Shown: piece after piece, positions 8,689-17,447 of the stretch
How the letters are laid out: the number at the start of each line of letters is the position of its first letter
How positions within the stretch are numbered: the first letter of the stretch is position 1
Assembly (NCBI RefSeq): GCF_051900535.1
Contig: NZ_JBHZGI010000002.1
Span: 62,001 to 126,000 of the forward strand
Source: Frateuria_A sp051900535
GTDB lineage: Bacteria; Pseudomonadota; Gammaproteobacteria; Xanthomonadales; Rhodanobacteraceae
Direction: 5' to 3'
Length of the DNA stretch: 64,000 nt
Translations under genes and position numbers: made by a program
The notes under the pieces: generated by a model
What the model was told of the DNA's origin: nothing
Database searches by the model: none
Seen by the model: only the letters and a program-made list of their open reading frames with translations

Positions 8689-10575
8689 CTAGGCCGTACG
8701 CACGCCGTTCCTGCCGAAGCGCAGGTGGCGGCTGGCCTGCCGCGCCTCCTGCAGGCGCCGCTTGTGCGCGCTCAGCAGGTCGCCACGGGTGATGATGCCG
8801 ACCATACGGTGCGGCGCATCCTTGCTGACCACGATCAACCGGCCGACCTGCTCGGCGACCATGTGGTCGGCGGCTTCGCGCAACGAATGATCTTCCTTGA
8901 CCATCATCGGTGGACGCGTGATGAGGTCACCCAGGGGCAGCGAATAGGACCACTGCGGATCGAGCAGGCTGCGCCGGGTCAGCACGCCCTGCACCTGGTT
9001 GTTTTCGTCCACGACCGGATAGCCCTGGTGCTGCGCCTCGGGCGAGCCCTCGCCCAGCCAGTTGCGCACCTCGCCCAAGGTCTGCGTGGTGCGCAGGGTC
9101 ACCACTTTGCGCGAGCAGGCGTCGCCGGTCGCCACCTGGTCCAGGTAATCGGCCGCGTACTCGGAGGGCACCCGCACGCCGCGGCGGGCGATCTTCTCGG
9201 TCATGATCGTGTTGCGCATCATCAAAGCCGAGATCAGATAGGCCGCGGTACAGCCTCCCAGCAACGGCAGCAGGCCGGCCGGCTGTCCGGTGGTCTCGAA
9301 TGCGAACACCACCGCCGTCAGCAATGCGCGCGAGGCGCCGGCGAAGATCGCCGCCATGCCCACCAGCGCCGCGATGCGCGGATCGATGCCGAACTGCGGC
9401 AGCATCGCCGCCAGGCCGAGCCCGATCAGCGCACCCAGCGCACCGCCGATGGTGAACAGCGGCGCCAGCGTACCCCCGGAGGTACCGCTACCCAGGGAGA
9501 TCGACCAGGAGATGAACTTCATCACGCACAGGAAGAACAGCGTGTGCAGGGTGAACTGGCCGCTGACGATGCCTTCGATGTTGGTGTAGCCCACGCCGAG
9601 CGTCAGCGGTGCGAAATAGCCGACCACGCCCACCGCGATGCCGCCCAGCGCCGGCCACCACATCCAGTGGATCGGCAACCGTTCGAAGGCATCCTCTATG
9701 CCGTAGACGACCCGGGTGACGCCGACGCTGATCAGGCCCAGCAGCGCGCCCACGCCCACGTAACAGGCCAGCGCGACGGCACCCGGCTCGGCCAGTTCCG
9801 GCATGGCGAATACGGGCGCGGTGCCCTGGATGGCGTAGCGCACAGATGTGGCGGCCACGGTGGCCAGGGCCACGGGGATGAGCGAACGCGGGCGCAGTTC
9901 GAACAGCAGCAGTTCCACCGCCAGCACCACGGCCGCCACCGGCGAGGCGAACACCGCCGCCATGCCCGCGGCCGCACCGGCAGCCAGCAGCACCTTGCGC
10001 TCGCCGCCGGTGACCCGCAGGAGCTGTCCGATGAACGAGCCGAGCGCGCCGCCGGTGGCGATGATCGGGCCCTCGGCGCCGAACGGGCCACCAGTGCCGA
10101 TGGCGATCGCCGACGACACCGGCTTGAGGAAGGTGATCCGCGGTGGAATCTTCGACTCGTTGAGCAGGACCTGCTCCATCGCCTCGGGAATACCGTGGCC
10201 ACGGATGGCGCGCGAGCCCCAGCGCGCCATGGCGCCGACGATCAGGCCGCCGATCACCGGCACCACGATCACCCAGATGCCCAGATGGTTGCCGGCCGGC
10301 GAGGAGAAGGCGGTCGAAACGCGGCCATAGAACGCCAGGTTGGTGACCAGCCCGATCAGCGAGGTCAATACCTGCGCGATGAGGGCCGCCGCCACGCCCA
10401 ACACCACCGATACCGCAGTAATGCGCAGCACCCGCCGATCCACCAGCGTGGAGCGGCGTGGCATACGCGTAACATCGAGACTGACACCCAACGCGGGGGA
10501 AAGGGGCAAGGCGTCCGTGCTGCCTTCCAGACGCACGCCCGGCGGCGGCGCCGGCTTCTCGGTGGGGGGAGTCAT
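8689..10575 (-). CDS. ClC family chloride transporter with C-terminal CBS pair
   Basis: The 628-residue protein has an N-terminal ~40-residue tail, a ClC membrane domain (about 45-460) and two CBS domains (about 485-610). The ClC signatures are GHGIP (126-130, where GSGIP is classical), GAEGP with gating Glu168 (166-170), GTSGGTLAP and VGYTN (central Tyr). The CBS part ends in VSKDAPHRMVGIITRGDLL and probably binds adenine nucleotides. It conducts or exchanges Cl- or another anion; whether it is a channel or an H+ antiporter cannot be settled from sequence alone. It is transcribed alone. Confidence 0.9.
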   Translation of the reverse strand: MTPPTEKPAPPPGVRLEGSTDALPLSPALGVSLDVTRMPRRSTLVDRRVLRITAVSVVLGVAAALIAQVLTSLIGLVTNLAFYGRVSTAFSSPAGNHLGIWVIVVPVIGGLIVGAMARWGSRAIRGHGIPEAMEQVLLNESKIPPRITFLKPVSSAIAIGTGGPFGAEGPIIATGGALGSFIGQLLRVTGGERKVLLAAGAAAGMAAVFASPVAAVVLAVELLLFELRPRSLIPVALATVAATSVRYAIQGTAPVFAMPELAEPGAVALACYVGVGALLGLISVGVTRVVYGIEDAFERLPIHWMWWPALGGIAVGVVGYFAPLTLGVGYTNIEGIVSGQFTLHTLFFLCVMKFISWSISLGSGTSGGTLAPLFTIGGALGALIGLGLAAMLPQFGIDPRIAALVGMAAIFAGASRALLTAVVFAFETTGQPAGLLPLLGGCTAAYLISALMMRNTIMTEKIARRGVRVPSEYAADYLDQVATGDACSRKVVTLRTTQTLGEVRNWLGEGSPEAQHQGYPVVDENNQVQGVLTRRSLLDPQWSYSLPLGDLITRPPMMVKEDHSLREAADHMVAEQVGRLIVVSKDAPHRMVGIITRGDLLSAHKRRLQEARQASRHLRFGRNGVRTA

Positions 10576-10932
10576 CGAAGTACCGCAAGGTAAAACGGGG
10601 ATTTTACGCCTCCGGGTCGAGGAACCGAAGAGCGGGCCGTCCCTGTGACCGGGGCCGGCGTCGGCGCCCCCCTCTTCAAGGAGCCATCGGCAGAACGCTC
10701 GAAGCTGTGGCGCGGTGTCGCAGCCACCTACGCAGACGCTCGCGTGGAAGGCGAGCTCCGGCGGCGCAGTCGACGGAGGCTGCTCGGTGGGTCGTCACGC
10801 CTGGGGCGCCATGCGCACCGAAAAAACTTAACGTGACGCTCAGTTTCACCATCTCTCTTCGCGAAAAACTCACTATTGCAAGGTAGAGTGCGATTGCTCA
10901 ATCAGTGAGCAGTCCAACAAGGGGACATGGCT
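10576..10932. promoter_or_regulatory. divergent intergenic region with a TGCTCA palindrome
   Basis: No gene is supported between the ClC gene and the small secreted protein. The first ~240 bp is GC-rich without recognisable structure. From about 10815 the sequence becomes AT-rich (promoter-like). It holds the perfect inverted repeat TGCTCA-ATCAG-TGAGCA at 10895-10911, 21 bp before the proposed start at 10933. The repeat could be an operator, or a hairpin in the 5' leader. Confidence 0.5.
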
Positions 10933-11415
10933 ATGATCAAATTCCTGCCGCGCCGTGCATTGTTCGCCGGCTTGGTCGTCATGGGTCTTTCGGCTTCCGC
11001 CGCGGCGGCGACGAGCACGGGCCTGGGTCAAGCCTGGCCAAATGCACAGGACGTGAGCGCAAGCACGCACTGGCATGTGTACACGTTCGCCAACAATGGC
11101 GTGCAGTACTTCCAGGTGAATGACTTCTACGGCAACCTGCGCGTGGCCTTCGCCAGCGTGAACGGCCAGTTCTTGGTCCTGCCCATGGGTCGCGATGCCC
11201 AGCGCCTCTCCACCCCGCAGCAGACGGCTTCGACCAGCAGCACGGCCGTGCCGTTGACCTCGTACGCCGAAACGATCTACCAGGGCAGCGACGTCCAGGT
11301 GCTGGCAACGCCCATGAGCGATGGCACGACCACGTTTACCGCGGCGCCTGCCACCAGCAGCGCGACGGTTGCGCCGTGCAATGATCCGGTCGAGTGCAGC
11401 AGCCATTCGCCGTAA
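10933..11415 (+). CDS. small secreted protein, function unknown
   Basis: I do not recognise the family. The 160-residue product has a clear Sec signal peptide (MIKFLPRRALFAGLVVMGLS then SASAAAA, cleavage near residue 27). The mature part contains HWHVYTFANNGVQYFQVNDF, then NLRVAFASVNGQFLVLPMGRDAQ, and a low-complexity Ser/Thr/Ala tail with two Cys (PCNDPVECSSHSP) at the end. An ATG two codons earlier (10927) is only one base from the AAGGGGA Shine-Dalgarno, so ATG 10933 (spacing 7) is preferred. It is followed by a bidirectional terminator and transcribed alone. Confidence 0.75.
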   Translation: MIKFLPRRALFAGLVVMGLSASAAAATSTGLGQAWPNAQDVSASTHWHVYTFANNGVQYFQVNDFYGNLRVAFASVNGQFLVLPMGRDAQRLSTPQQTASTSSTAVPLTSYAETIYQGSDVQVLATPMSDGTTTFTAAPATSSATVAPCNDPVECSSHSP

Positions 11416-11437
11416 GCCCGCGGGCGATACAGCGACG

Positions 11438-11470
11438 AAAAAAAACCGCCCCAAGGGCGGTTTTTTTCTT
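11438..11470. terminator. bidirectional Rho-independent terminator
   Basis: The stem ACCGCCC-CAA-GGGCGGT is flanked by eight A on the left and seven T on the right. It can stop transcription from both the secreted-protein gene (+) and the convergent MASE1 gene (-). Confidence 0.92.
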
Positions 11471-11514
11471 CCAGATGATCCGCGGGAAGAGCCACGCTCT
11501 CCCTCGGACTTCGA

Positions 11515-13092
11515 TCAGGCGATCTCGGGATCGAACAGCATCAGGCTGATCCGGTTGCCGGTGCCGTGGGCGCGCACATGCACCTTGCCCTCGAAGATGC
11601 CGGCGCGATCCTTGAGCGCCCCCAGCCCCATGCCGCTCCCACCGAGCGCCGACTGGATGTCGTCCCAGCGCACGCGCGCAAGCCGTTCGTAGTCCACGTC
11701 GCTGTCGACGCACAGCACCGCCCAGCGACGGCCGCCGGAGCGGCCACCGCGCAGCCGCATGCGCACCTTGCTGACGTTGCGCTTGGCGCAGGCAAGCGCG
11801 ATGGCTTCCGACGCCAACCGGTACAGAGCCATGTGCACGCTGGTGGACAGCTGTTCGACGTCGCCCTGGATATCGCACCAGTAGACGATGCCGCCTTCGT
11901 CGAGCGCGCGGGGGATCGACCCTTCGCGCAGCGCCGCCGGCAGGCCGCGGTCACGCCAGGAAAGCGGGTACAGCGAGTCGGCCAGGCGATAGATCTGGTG
12001 CTGCGCCACCGCCGCCTGGCGGTAGTAGGTGCGCTCGTCGGTTCCCGGCAGCAGGCAGCGCAACCGGCCGAGCAACTGGGTATAAGAGGCCTGGATCGCG
12101 CCGCTCATCTGCTCCAGCGCATAGGAAGTTTGCCGCAACTGCAGTTCGCCCAGGTAAACGTTCCGCTGCGCCATGGCCAGGGCCAGGCGCGAATCCATGC
12201 GCTCCCGCTCCTCCCGCTGGTGCAGCACCGCGATCCGAGCGCCAAGCATCAGCATGGTGGTGATCGTGAAGGCGATGAAGACCTGGGCCTGGACGGTTTC
12301 GTGGTCGCGCACCACCGGCATGGTCAGGATGACCGCAATGCTTGCCGCAGTGCCGCCGACCGCGGCCCCACGCCAGCCATGGCGCAAGGACAGCCAGGCG
12401 ACAGGCAGGAACATCGCCATCCGCGCAGCCTGGCTCGCGTCGCCAGCCACGCCCGAAGCAAGCCAGACCAGCAACGCCAGGGCCGGCAGCAACAGCGAAA
12501 CCGTTTCGAGCACCAGGCGACTCTCTGAAATACCTGTCAGGATCTGTCGGAGCGGCCGGTTGGCCAGCTCCTCGCGCACCGCCAGCGCCAGCGGCACGAT
12601 GGTCAGGATGCCGATGTACGAGCCCAGGAAATACCATCCGGCCGCCGTACGGAAGTCGTACTGCGGCTTGACCGTGGCCACGAGCAGCGCCGTGGTGTCG
12701 GCAACCGTCCAGACGACCGAAACCAGCAACGAGCAGAGCAGCAGGACGTTGATGCTGGTGATCGAGCGCGACGGGAACAGGCGCCTCTGTTCCCTGCAGA
12801 AACGCACGATCGGCATGGCCAGGCCGATGGGCGGCACGAGCATGACCCCCGACCACATCCAGCCGTACTGTTCCAGGCAACTGAAGCTGATGTAGCTGAG
12901 CGGCAGCAACTCGCCGAGCAGCAGCGCCGGCCAGTAGCGATAGGGCATCAACATGAGCGTGCACAGACGCAAGCCTGCGAACAGCACCCAGTGGGAGAAG
13001 GAAATTTCGCGGAGCAGGAGGTAGCTCACCGCGTAGCCGGCCGCGACCGCCAGCTGTCGAAACCAGATGTTGCCCCAGATCCTTGTCAGCAT
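11515..13092 (-). CDS. MASE1 membrane sensor with degenerate histidine-kinase core
   Basis: The 525-residue product begins MLTRIWGNIWFRQLAVAAGY (ATG 13092 after GGGGGAAGGACG). Residues ~1-300 form about eight to nine membrane segments of MASE1 type. A linker follows, then a C-terminal region laid out like a NarL-class (HisKA_3/HATPase_c) kinase. The linker shows LYPLSWRDRGLPAAL, a weak N-box LYRLASEAIALACAKRNVSKV and the G-box GMGLGALKDRAGIFEGKV. The ELHD phospho-His motif is absent and the N-box Asn is replaced, so autophosphorylation is doubtful. No response regulator is adjacent. A scaffold or pseudokinase role is possible. Confidence 0.75.
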   Translation of the reverse strand: MLTRIWGNIWFRQLAVAAGYAVSYLLLREISFSHWVLFAGLRLCTLMLMPYRYWPALLLGELLPLSYISFSCLEQYGWMWSGVMLVPPIGLAMPIVRFCREQRRLFPSRSITSINVLLLCSLLVSVVWTVADTTALLVATVKPQYDFRTAAGWYFLGSYIGILTIVPLALAVREELANRPLRQILTGISESRLVLETVSLLLPALALLVWLASGVAGDASQAARMAMFLPVAWLSLRHGWRGAAVGGTAASIAVILTMPVVRDHETVQAQVFIAFTITTMLMLGARIAVLHQREERERMDSRLALAMAQRNVYLGELQLRQTSYALEQMSGAIQASYTQLLGRLRCLLPGTDERTYYRQAAVAQHQIYRLADSLYPLSWRDRGLPAALREGSIPRALDEGGIVYWCDIQGDVEQLSTSVHMALYRLASEAIALACAKRNVSKVRMRLRGGRSGGRRWAVLCVDSDVDYERLARVRWDDIQSALGGSGMGLGALKDRAGIFEGKVHVRAHGTGNRISLMLFDPEIA

Positions 13093-13370
13093 CGTCCTTC
13101 CCCCTTGGCATGGCTGGCCTGAATCGCCCCAATCCAGCGACCGGTCCACGTCGTCATGTTATTCCGTCTATCCAACAATCTATTGCGTGAAAAACGAGTG
13201 AAACCAATAACCTATCAAGCCTCCGCCGACGATGCTCATCCTAGCGCAAGCCGGCCCTGCGCGACGTTCGGCGATCCTATTTCGTTGTGCCGTGCGTCGC
13301 AGGATTTGCATCCGGGCACCCGCCATCGAAAAGAGACTCGCCGGCTTTCCGTCGTCGCCATCTGACATGC
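13093..13370. other. intergenic region upstream of the MASE1 gene
   Basis: No gene is supported. The stretch 13155-13220 is AT-rich and probably carries the promoter of the leftward MASE1 gene. Nothing further was recognised up to the terminator at 13371. Confidence 0.45.
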
Positions 13371-13406
13371 AAAAAAGAGGCCCGCCAATGGCGGGCCTCT
13401 TTTGTT
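13371..13406 (-). terminator. Rho-independent terminator after tRNA-Gln
   Basis: The stem AGAGGCCCGCC-AAT-GGCGGGCCTCT is flanked by A and T tracts. It directly follows the 3' end of the leftward tRNA and ends the rplM-rpsI-tRNA strand. It is symmetrical enough to work in both directions. Confidence 0.9.
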
Positions 13407-13480
13407 TGGCTGGGAGACTAGGATTCGAACCTAGATAAACGGAGTCAGAGTCCGTTGTCCTACCGTTAGACGATCTCCCA
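13407..13480 (-). tRNA. tRNA-Gln (anticodon CTG)
   Basis: This 74-nt cloverleaf is read on the minus strand. The acceptor stem is TGGGAGA/TCTCCCA, the D-arm has GTCTAACGGTAGGAC, the anticodon stem ACGGA/TCCGT encloses loop CTCTGAC (anticodon CTG, reads CAG), and the T-arm is CTAGG-TTCGAAT-CCTAG. The CCA end is encoded (13409-13407). It starts 54 nt after rpsI on the same strand. Confidence 0.97.
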
Positions 13481-13534
13481 AAACCCTTGGGAACGATGCG
13501 CTCTGACCGGATGCATCGCCCCTCGAAGCGGATT

Positions 13535-13927
13535 TTAGCGCTTCGAGAACTGGGTAGCGCGGCGGGCCTTGTGCAGACCAACCTTCTTGCGCTCGACCTC
13601 GCGGGCGTCGCGGGTCACGAAACCGGCCTTGCGCAGCGCCGACTTCAGGGATTCATCGTATTCGATCAGCGCGCGGGCGATGCCCAGGCGGATCGCGCCG
13701 GCCTGGCCAGTGATGCCGCCGCCGGCAACCGTGACCTTGATGTCGAACTTGTCGACGCTCTGGGTCAGCTCGAGCGGCTGACGCACGATCATGCGCGAGG
13801 TCTCGCGACCGAAGAACTGGTCGAGTGTCTTGCCGTTGACTTCGATCGCGCCATTGCCCTTGCGCAGGAACACGCGGGCGGCGGAGGTCTTGCGGCGGCC
13901 GGTGCCGTAATTCTGCTGGATAGCCAT
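13535..13927 (-). CDS. rpsI: 30S ribosomal protein S9
   Basis: This is a 130-residue S9 of the small-subunit head. It begins MAIQQNYGTGRRKTSAARVF and ends with the characteristic basic tail RKKVGLHKARRATQFSKR, whose last residues reach the P-site tRNA. The GGGITGQAGAIRLGIARAL core is present. It lies 8 bp after rplM in the universal L13-S9 operon. Confidence 0.99.
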   Translation of the reverse strand: MAIQQNYGTGRRKTSAARVFLRKGNGAIEVNGKTLDQFFGRETSRMIVRQPLELTQSVDKFDIKVTVAGGGITGQAGAIRLGIARALIEYDESLKSALRKAGFVTRDAREVERKKVGLHKARRATQFSKR

Positions 13928-13935
13928 GGGTTTCC

Positions 13936-14364
13936 TTAGATCTCCAGCGCCTGCGGCTGCTGGGCGGTATGCGGATGTTCGGCGCCGCCGTACACCTTGA
14001 GCTTGCGGTACATCGCGCGGCCCAGCGGGTTCTTCGGCAGCATGCCCTTGACGGCGATCTCGATCACCCGCTCCGGGTGCGTGGCCAGCAGATCCTTCAA
14101 GGACATCGTCTTGAGGTTGCCGACGTAGCCGGTGAAGCGGTGGTACATCTTGTCGTCCAGCTTCGCGCCGGTGACCGCGACCTTCTCCGCGTTGACCACG
14201 ACGATGTAGTCGCCGGTGTCGACGTGCGGGGTGAACTCCGGCTTGTGCTTGCCGCGGAGGCGGCGGGCGATCTCGGTGGACAGACGGCCGAGCGTCTTGC
14301 CCGTCGCATCGACCACGTACCAATCGCGCTTGACGCTTTCCGGCTTGGCGCTGAACGTTTTCAT
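13936..14364 (-). CDS. rplM: 50S ribosomal protein L13
   Basis: This is a 142-residue L13, an early-assembly protein of the large subunit. It shows the typical start MKTFSAKPESVKRDWYVVDA, the GRLSTEIARRLRGKHKPEFTPH stretch (residues ~26-47), DTGDYIVVVNAEKVAVTG and GMLPKNPLGRAMYRKLKVY. It is the first gene of the rplM-rpsI operon. The leader at 14365-14450 may hold an autoregulatory site as in E. coli, but none was identified by eye. Confidence 0.99.
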   Translation of the reverse strand: MKTFSAKPESVKRDWYVVDATGKTLGRLSTEIARRLRGKHKPEFTPHVDTGDYIVVVNAEKVAVTGAKLDDKMYHRFTGYVGNLKTMSLKDLLATHPERVIEIAVKGMLPKNPLGRAMYRKLKVYGGAEHPHTAQQPQALEI

Positions 14365-14495
14365 TTCAAGAATACCTGTCTGCCGCCACGGGGGCGGTTA
14401 GCGGAATCGGTGGAACAAAGGCGCGAGATGATAGCGGAGCCGTCATCGATCGCGCAAGCCTGCCGGTCGGCCGACTGTGAGCTGCCAATGATAGC

Positions 14496-15692
14496 ATGCC
14501 GACCATGCCTCAGAACAAGTCCCAGCACATCGCCGCGCTGGCCGACCAGTGCGTGCAGTGCGGCCTGTGCCTGCCGGTGTGCCCGACCTATGCGCTGGAC
14601 GGCAACGAGGCCGAGTCGCCACGCGGACGCATCGCGATAGCCGCGGCGCTGGCCAAGGGGCTGGCACCGGTCACCGACGAGGTGCGTGAGCCGCTGGACC
14701 ACTGCCTGGGTTGCCTGAACTGCGAACGGGTGTGTCCCGCGCAGGTACGCTTCGGCGAGCTGCTGGTGGAAACCCGGGGCCTGCTCGGTCCCGCACCGCA
14801 GCGGCCGCGTGTGCTGCTCGCGCTGGCCAGGCAACCCGCCCTGTTGCGCTTGACCCGGCTCGTCGGATTGCACCGCTGGCATGCCCGCCTCGCTCGCTGG
14901 CTGCCGCTGCCGTCCCGCTGGCGTACCGCCCTGGCGCTTGCGGCCTCGACGTCGCCTCCGCATCTGGCGCCAACCCGTGCGGATGGAGGGCGCGCCCGGA
15001 CGCTGGCGCGCGTAGCGCTCTTCCCGGGGTGCGTGGCCCGCGTGGAAGACGCGGCGGCGCAACAGGCGGCCATCACCCTGCTCGAGGCGGCCGGTCACCC
15101 GGTCATCCGCTTGCCCGGCTTCTGTTGTGGCGCACTGGACGCCCACGGCGGTGACGCACAGGCGGCCGCGCGCGCGGCGCGGCGTGTACGCGACGCCTGG
15201 CAGGCCAGCGGCGCCTCAGTGTTGGTGACGGTTACGCCCGGCTGCATCAGCCAACTGCGAAGCGCGCTTTCCGAGGTGAGGGTGGACGACCCCTATACGC
15301 TGCTCGCCGTCCAGGCTGATCACCTGCGGTTCCGCCCGCTCCCGCGGCGCGTGGCGCTCCATCTGCCCTGCACGCAACTGAATGTGGCGCGCAGCGGCGA
15401 AGCCTTGCAGGCGCTGCTCGGACGCGTGCCGACGCTGGAGGTCACGCCGCTGCCGGCACGCTGCTGCGGAGCGGCCGGCAGCCACCTGCTGGAATACCCC
15501 GAGCGCGCCGCAGCCTTGCGCGAACCTACGCTCGAGGCCGTCGGCGCGATGGCGCCGGAGGCATTGCTGTCGTCAAATATAGGGTGCCGGCTGCATCTGG
15601 CCGCGGGCCTCGCCGAACACGGCTCGATCGTACCGACCCTGCATCCACTGGCGCTGCTGGCGCAGCAACTTGTAACGGGACAAACCTCATGA
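14496..15692 (+). CDS. GlcF-like (Fe-S)-binding oxidoreductase subunit
   Basis: The 398-residue soluble protein has two N-terminal 4Fe-4S motifs (CVQCGLCLPVCPTY at ~19-32 and CLGCLNCERVCP at ~70-81). Two CCG (cysteine-rich) domains follow, visible as FPGC...GFCCGALDAHGG and LHLPCTQ...ARCCGAAGSH. This is the architecture of glycolate oxidase subunit GlcF and HdrD/LutA relatives. No glcD or glcE partner is nearby, so the electron donor is unknown. A second ATG at 14505 is possible. The end overlaps the coq7 start (ATGA), so the two are cotranscribed. Confidence 0.82.
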   Translation: MPTMPQNKSQHIAALADQCVQCGLCLPVCPTYALDGNEAESPRGRIAIAAALAKGLAPVTDEVREPLDHCLGCLNCERVCPAQVRFGELLVETRGLLGPAPQRPRVLLALARQPALLRLTRLVGLHRWHARLARWLPLPSRWRTALALAASTSPPHLAPTRADGGRARTLARVALFPGCVARVEDAAAQQAAITLLEAAGHPVIRLPGFCCGALDAHGGDAQAAARAARRVRDAWQASGASVLVTVTPGCISQLRSALSEVRVDDPYTLLAVQADHLRFRPLPRRVALHLPCTQLNVARSGEALQALLGRVPTLEVTPLPARCCGAAGSHLLEYPERAAALREPTLEAVGAMAPEALLSSNIGCRLHLAAGLAEHGSIVPTLHPLALLAQQLVTGQTS

Positions 15693-16330
15693 ACGCCCGC
15701 ACGCTTTCCCCCTTCGACCGCCTGCTGTCCGGCATCGAGCGCGCCCTGGAAACCGTCGCCGGGGCGCCGGAACCGGCACGCCCGTCGCCCGCCGAGGACC
15801 TGAAAGACGCCACGCTCGACGAGCAGGAGCGTCGCCACGCCGCCGGCCTGATGCGCATCAACCATACCGGCGAGGTCTGCGCGCAGGCGCTGTACGACGG
15901 CCAGGCCGCGCTCGCGCGCGACGAAGATACCCGCCGCCATCTGCAACACGCAGCCGACGAAGAGACCGACCACCTGGCCTGGTGCGCGCAACGCCTGCGC
16001 GAACTGGACAGCCGCCCCAGCCTGCTCAACCCGTTGTGGTACGCCGGCAGCTACGCGATCGGCGCCGCCGCCGCGCTGGTCGGCGACAAGGTCAGCCTGG
16101 GTTTCGTGGTGGAAACCGAGCGCCAGGTGGAAGCACACCTGGAGGATCACCTCCAGCGCCTGCCGCCGCAGGACGAACGCTCGCGCGCGGTGCTTGCGCA
16201 GATGCAGGCCGACGAGGTGCGCCATGCCGACGACGCCAAGGCGCGCGGCGGGATTGACCTGCCCTTCCCGATCCCCGGCCTGATGCACCTGAGTTCACTG
16301 GTGATGAAGGGTGTCGCCTACCGCGTCTGA
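15689..16330 (+). CDS. coq7: 2-polyprenyl-3-methyl-6-methoxy-1,4-benzoquinone hydroxylase
   Basis: Coq7 is a membrane-associated di-iron monooxygenase that performs a late ring hydroxylation in ubiquinone synthesis. The 213-residue product has the ferritin-like ligand sets MRINHTGEVCAQALY (Glu), ADEETDHLAWC (ExxH), VETERQVEAH (Glu) and MQADEVRHADDA (ExxH). ATG 15689 overlaps the TGA of the Fe-S protein gene. The alternative UbiF-type flavoenzyme is not involved here. Lineages close to this one typically use Coq7. Confidence 0.96.
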   Translation: MNARTLSPFDRLLSGIERALETVAGAPEPARPSPAEDLKDATLDEQERRHAAGLMRINHTGEVCAQALYDGQAALARDEDTRRHLQHAADEETDHLAWCAQRLRELDSRPSLLNPLWYAGSYAIGAAAALVGDKVSLGFVVETERQVEAHLEDHLQRLPPQDERSRAVLAQMQADEVRHADDAKARGGIDLPFPIPGLMHLSSLVMKGVAYRV

Positions 16331-16343
16331 CGGCCCTGCTTCC

Positions 16344-16390
16344 ATGCGGAGCCCGCTTGCGGGCGATGGGCCTGGGTCCCAAGCGGGCTC
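16344..16390. repeat. REP-like inverted repeat
   Basis: GGAGCCCGCTTGCGGGCGATG is followed by GGGTCCCAAGCGGGCTC, an imperfect inverted pair of the GTAG/REP type between the convergent coq7 and speD. The leading GTAG is degenerate. Confidence 0.55.
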
Positions 16391-16405
16391 GGCGAGCCGC
16401 ACGAC

Positions 16406-16432
16406 GAAAAACCCCGCCTCGCGGCGGGGTCT
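16406..16432 (-). terminator. Rho-independent terminator after speD
   Basis: On the minus strand the stem ACCCCGCC-GCGA-GGCGGGGT is followed by TTTT. It begins four bases after the speD stop codon. Confidence 0.88.
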
Positions 16433-16435
16433 CGA

Positions 16436-17221
16436 TCACATCAGGTTGCGGCCGTGGAACAGTTCCTCGATCTCGCGCTTGAGCAGCGACTCGATGCGCT
16501 GGCGCTCCTTGAAGGAAAGGTCGTCCGCGTGTGCCTCGAACAGGTAGGTGTCCAGATCGAAGTCCTTGATGTGCATCTTCGTGTGGAAGATGTTTTCCTG
16601 ATAGACGTTGACGTCGAACATCTCGTACTTCTGGCGGATGTGGCGCGCCAGGTAGTCCTGCACCGAGTTGATCTTGTGGTCGATGAAGTGCTTCTTGCCC
16701 TTCACGTCGCGGGTGAAGCCGCGCACGCGGTAATCGCACACCACGATGTCCGACTCGAAACTGTCGATCAGGTAGTTCAGGGCCTTCAGCGGCGAGATCA
16801 CGCCGCAGGTGGCCACGTCGATGTCCGCGCGGAAGGTCGCGATGCCGTTGTGCGGATGCGTTTCCGGATAGGTGTGGACGGTGATGTGGCTCTTGTCCAT
16901 GTGCGCGACGACGGCACCGGAGATGGTGTCGCGGCCGAGCTTCTCCACCACCGGCTCCTCGGAAATGAGGATGGTGACCGAGGCACCCTGCGGGTCGTAG
17001 TCCTGGCGCGCGATGTTCAGGATGTTCGCGCCGATTATCTCCGCCACGTCCGTGAGGATCTGGGTCAGGCGATCGGCATCGTACTGTTCGTCGATGTATT
17101 CGATGTAGCGCTGGCGCTGGTCTTCGGACACCGCGTAGCAGATGTCGTAGATGTTGAAGCTCAGGGCCTTGGTCAGGTTGTTGAAGCCCTGCAGGCGCAG
17201 GCGCGGGAGCGGTTTCACCAC
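16436..17221 (-). CDS. speD: S-adenosylmethionine decarboxylase proenzyme (SpeD, E. coli type)
   Basis: SpeD makes decarboxylated SAM, the aminopropyl donor for spermidine. The 261-residue proenzyme (E. coli 264) self-cleaves before Ser111 in DKSHITVHTYPE to give a pyruvoyl group. The sequence around KALSFNIYDICYAV, HPHNGIATFRADIDVATCGV and NIFHTKMHIKDFDLDTYLF is typical of this class. It starts at GTG 17221 or the next codon, GTG 17218, preceded by GGAGAG. Its neighbours coq7 and clp are the same as in other Xanthomonadales. Confidence 0.96.
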   Translation of the reverse strand: MVKPLPRLRLQGFNNLTKALSFNIYDICYAVSEDQRQRYIEYIDEQYDADRLTQILTDVAEIIGANILNIARQDYDPQGASVTILISEEPVVEKLGRDTISGAVVAHMDKSHITVHTYPETHPHNGIATFRADIDVATCGVISPLKALNYLIDSFESDIVVCDYRVRGFTRDVKGKKHFIDHKINSVQDYLARHIRQKYEMFDVNVYQENIFHTKMHIKDFDLDTYLFEAHADDLSFKERQRIESLLKREIEELFHGRNLM

Positions 17222-17447
17222 GGCGACTCTCCATGGCCGGAATGCGGCCAGCAGATGAGGCGGGTTAGCAGCTTAAGGGTCCCCGCGAAAAGAAAAAGGC
17301 GCGCCAGGACCCTCATCCTGCGCGACCCGAAGTTCCGGCTGGAATGCAGCTTGGCCGAAAGACTGCGAAGTATGCGGCAAAACCCCGGAAAACAGAACTC
17401 ACGGGCGCGAGCGGCGTCATCTCTTGATCAGCCGAGACGCGTGATGC

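Noticed and set aside
8518..10593. 691-codon open frame opposite the ClC gene
   Set aside because: His/Gln/Arg-rich antisense artefact; all ClC motifs are on the minus strand.
14365..14495. Autoregulatory L13 leader or riboswitch upstream of rplM
   Set aside because: No convincing conserved structure could be recognised by eye; a covariance scan would be needed.
17222..17447. Clp/Crp binding site between speD and clp
   Set aside because: No TGTGA-N6-TCACA-like palindrome is present in the gap.
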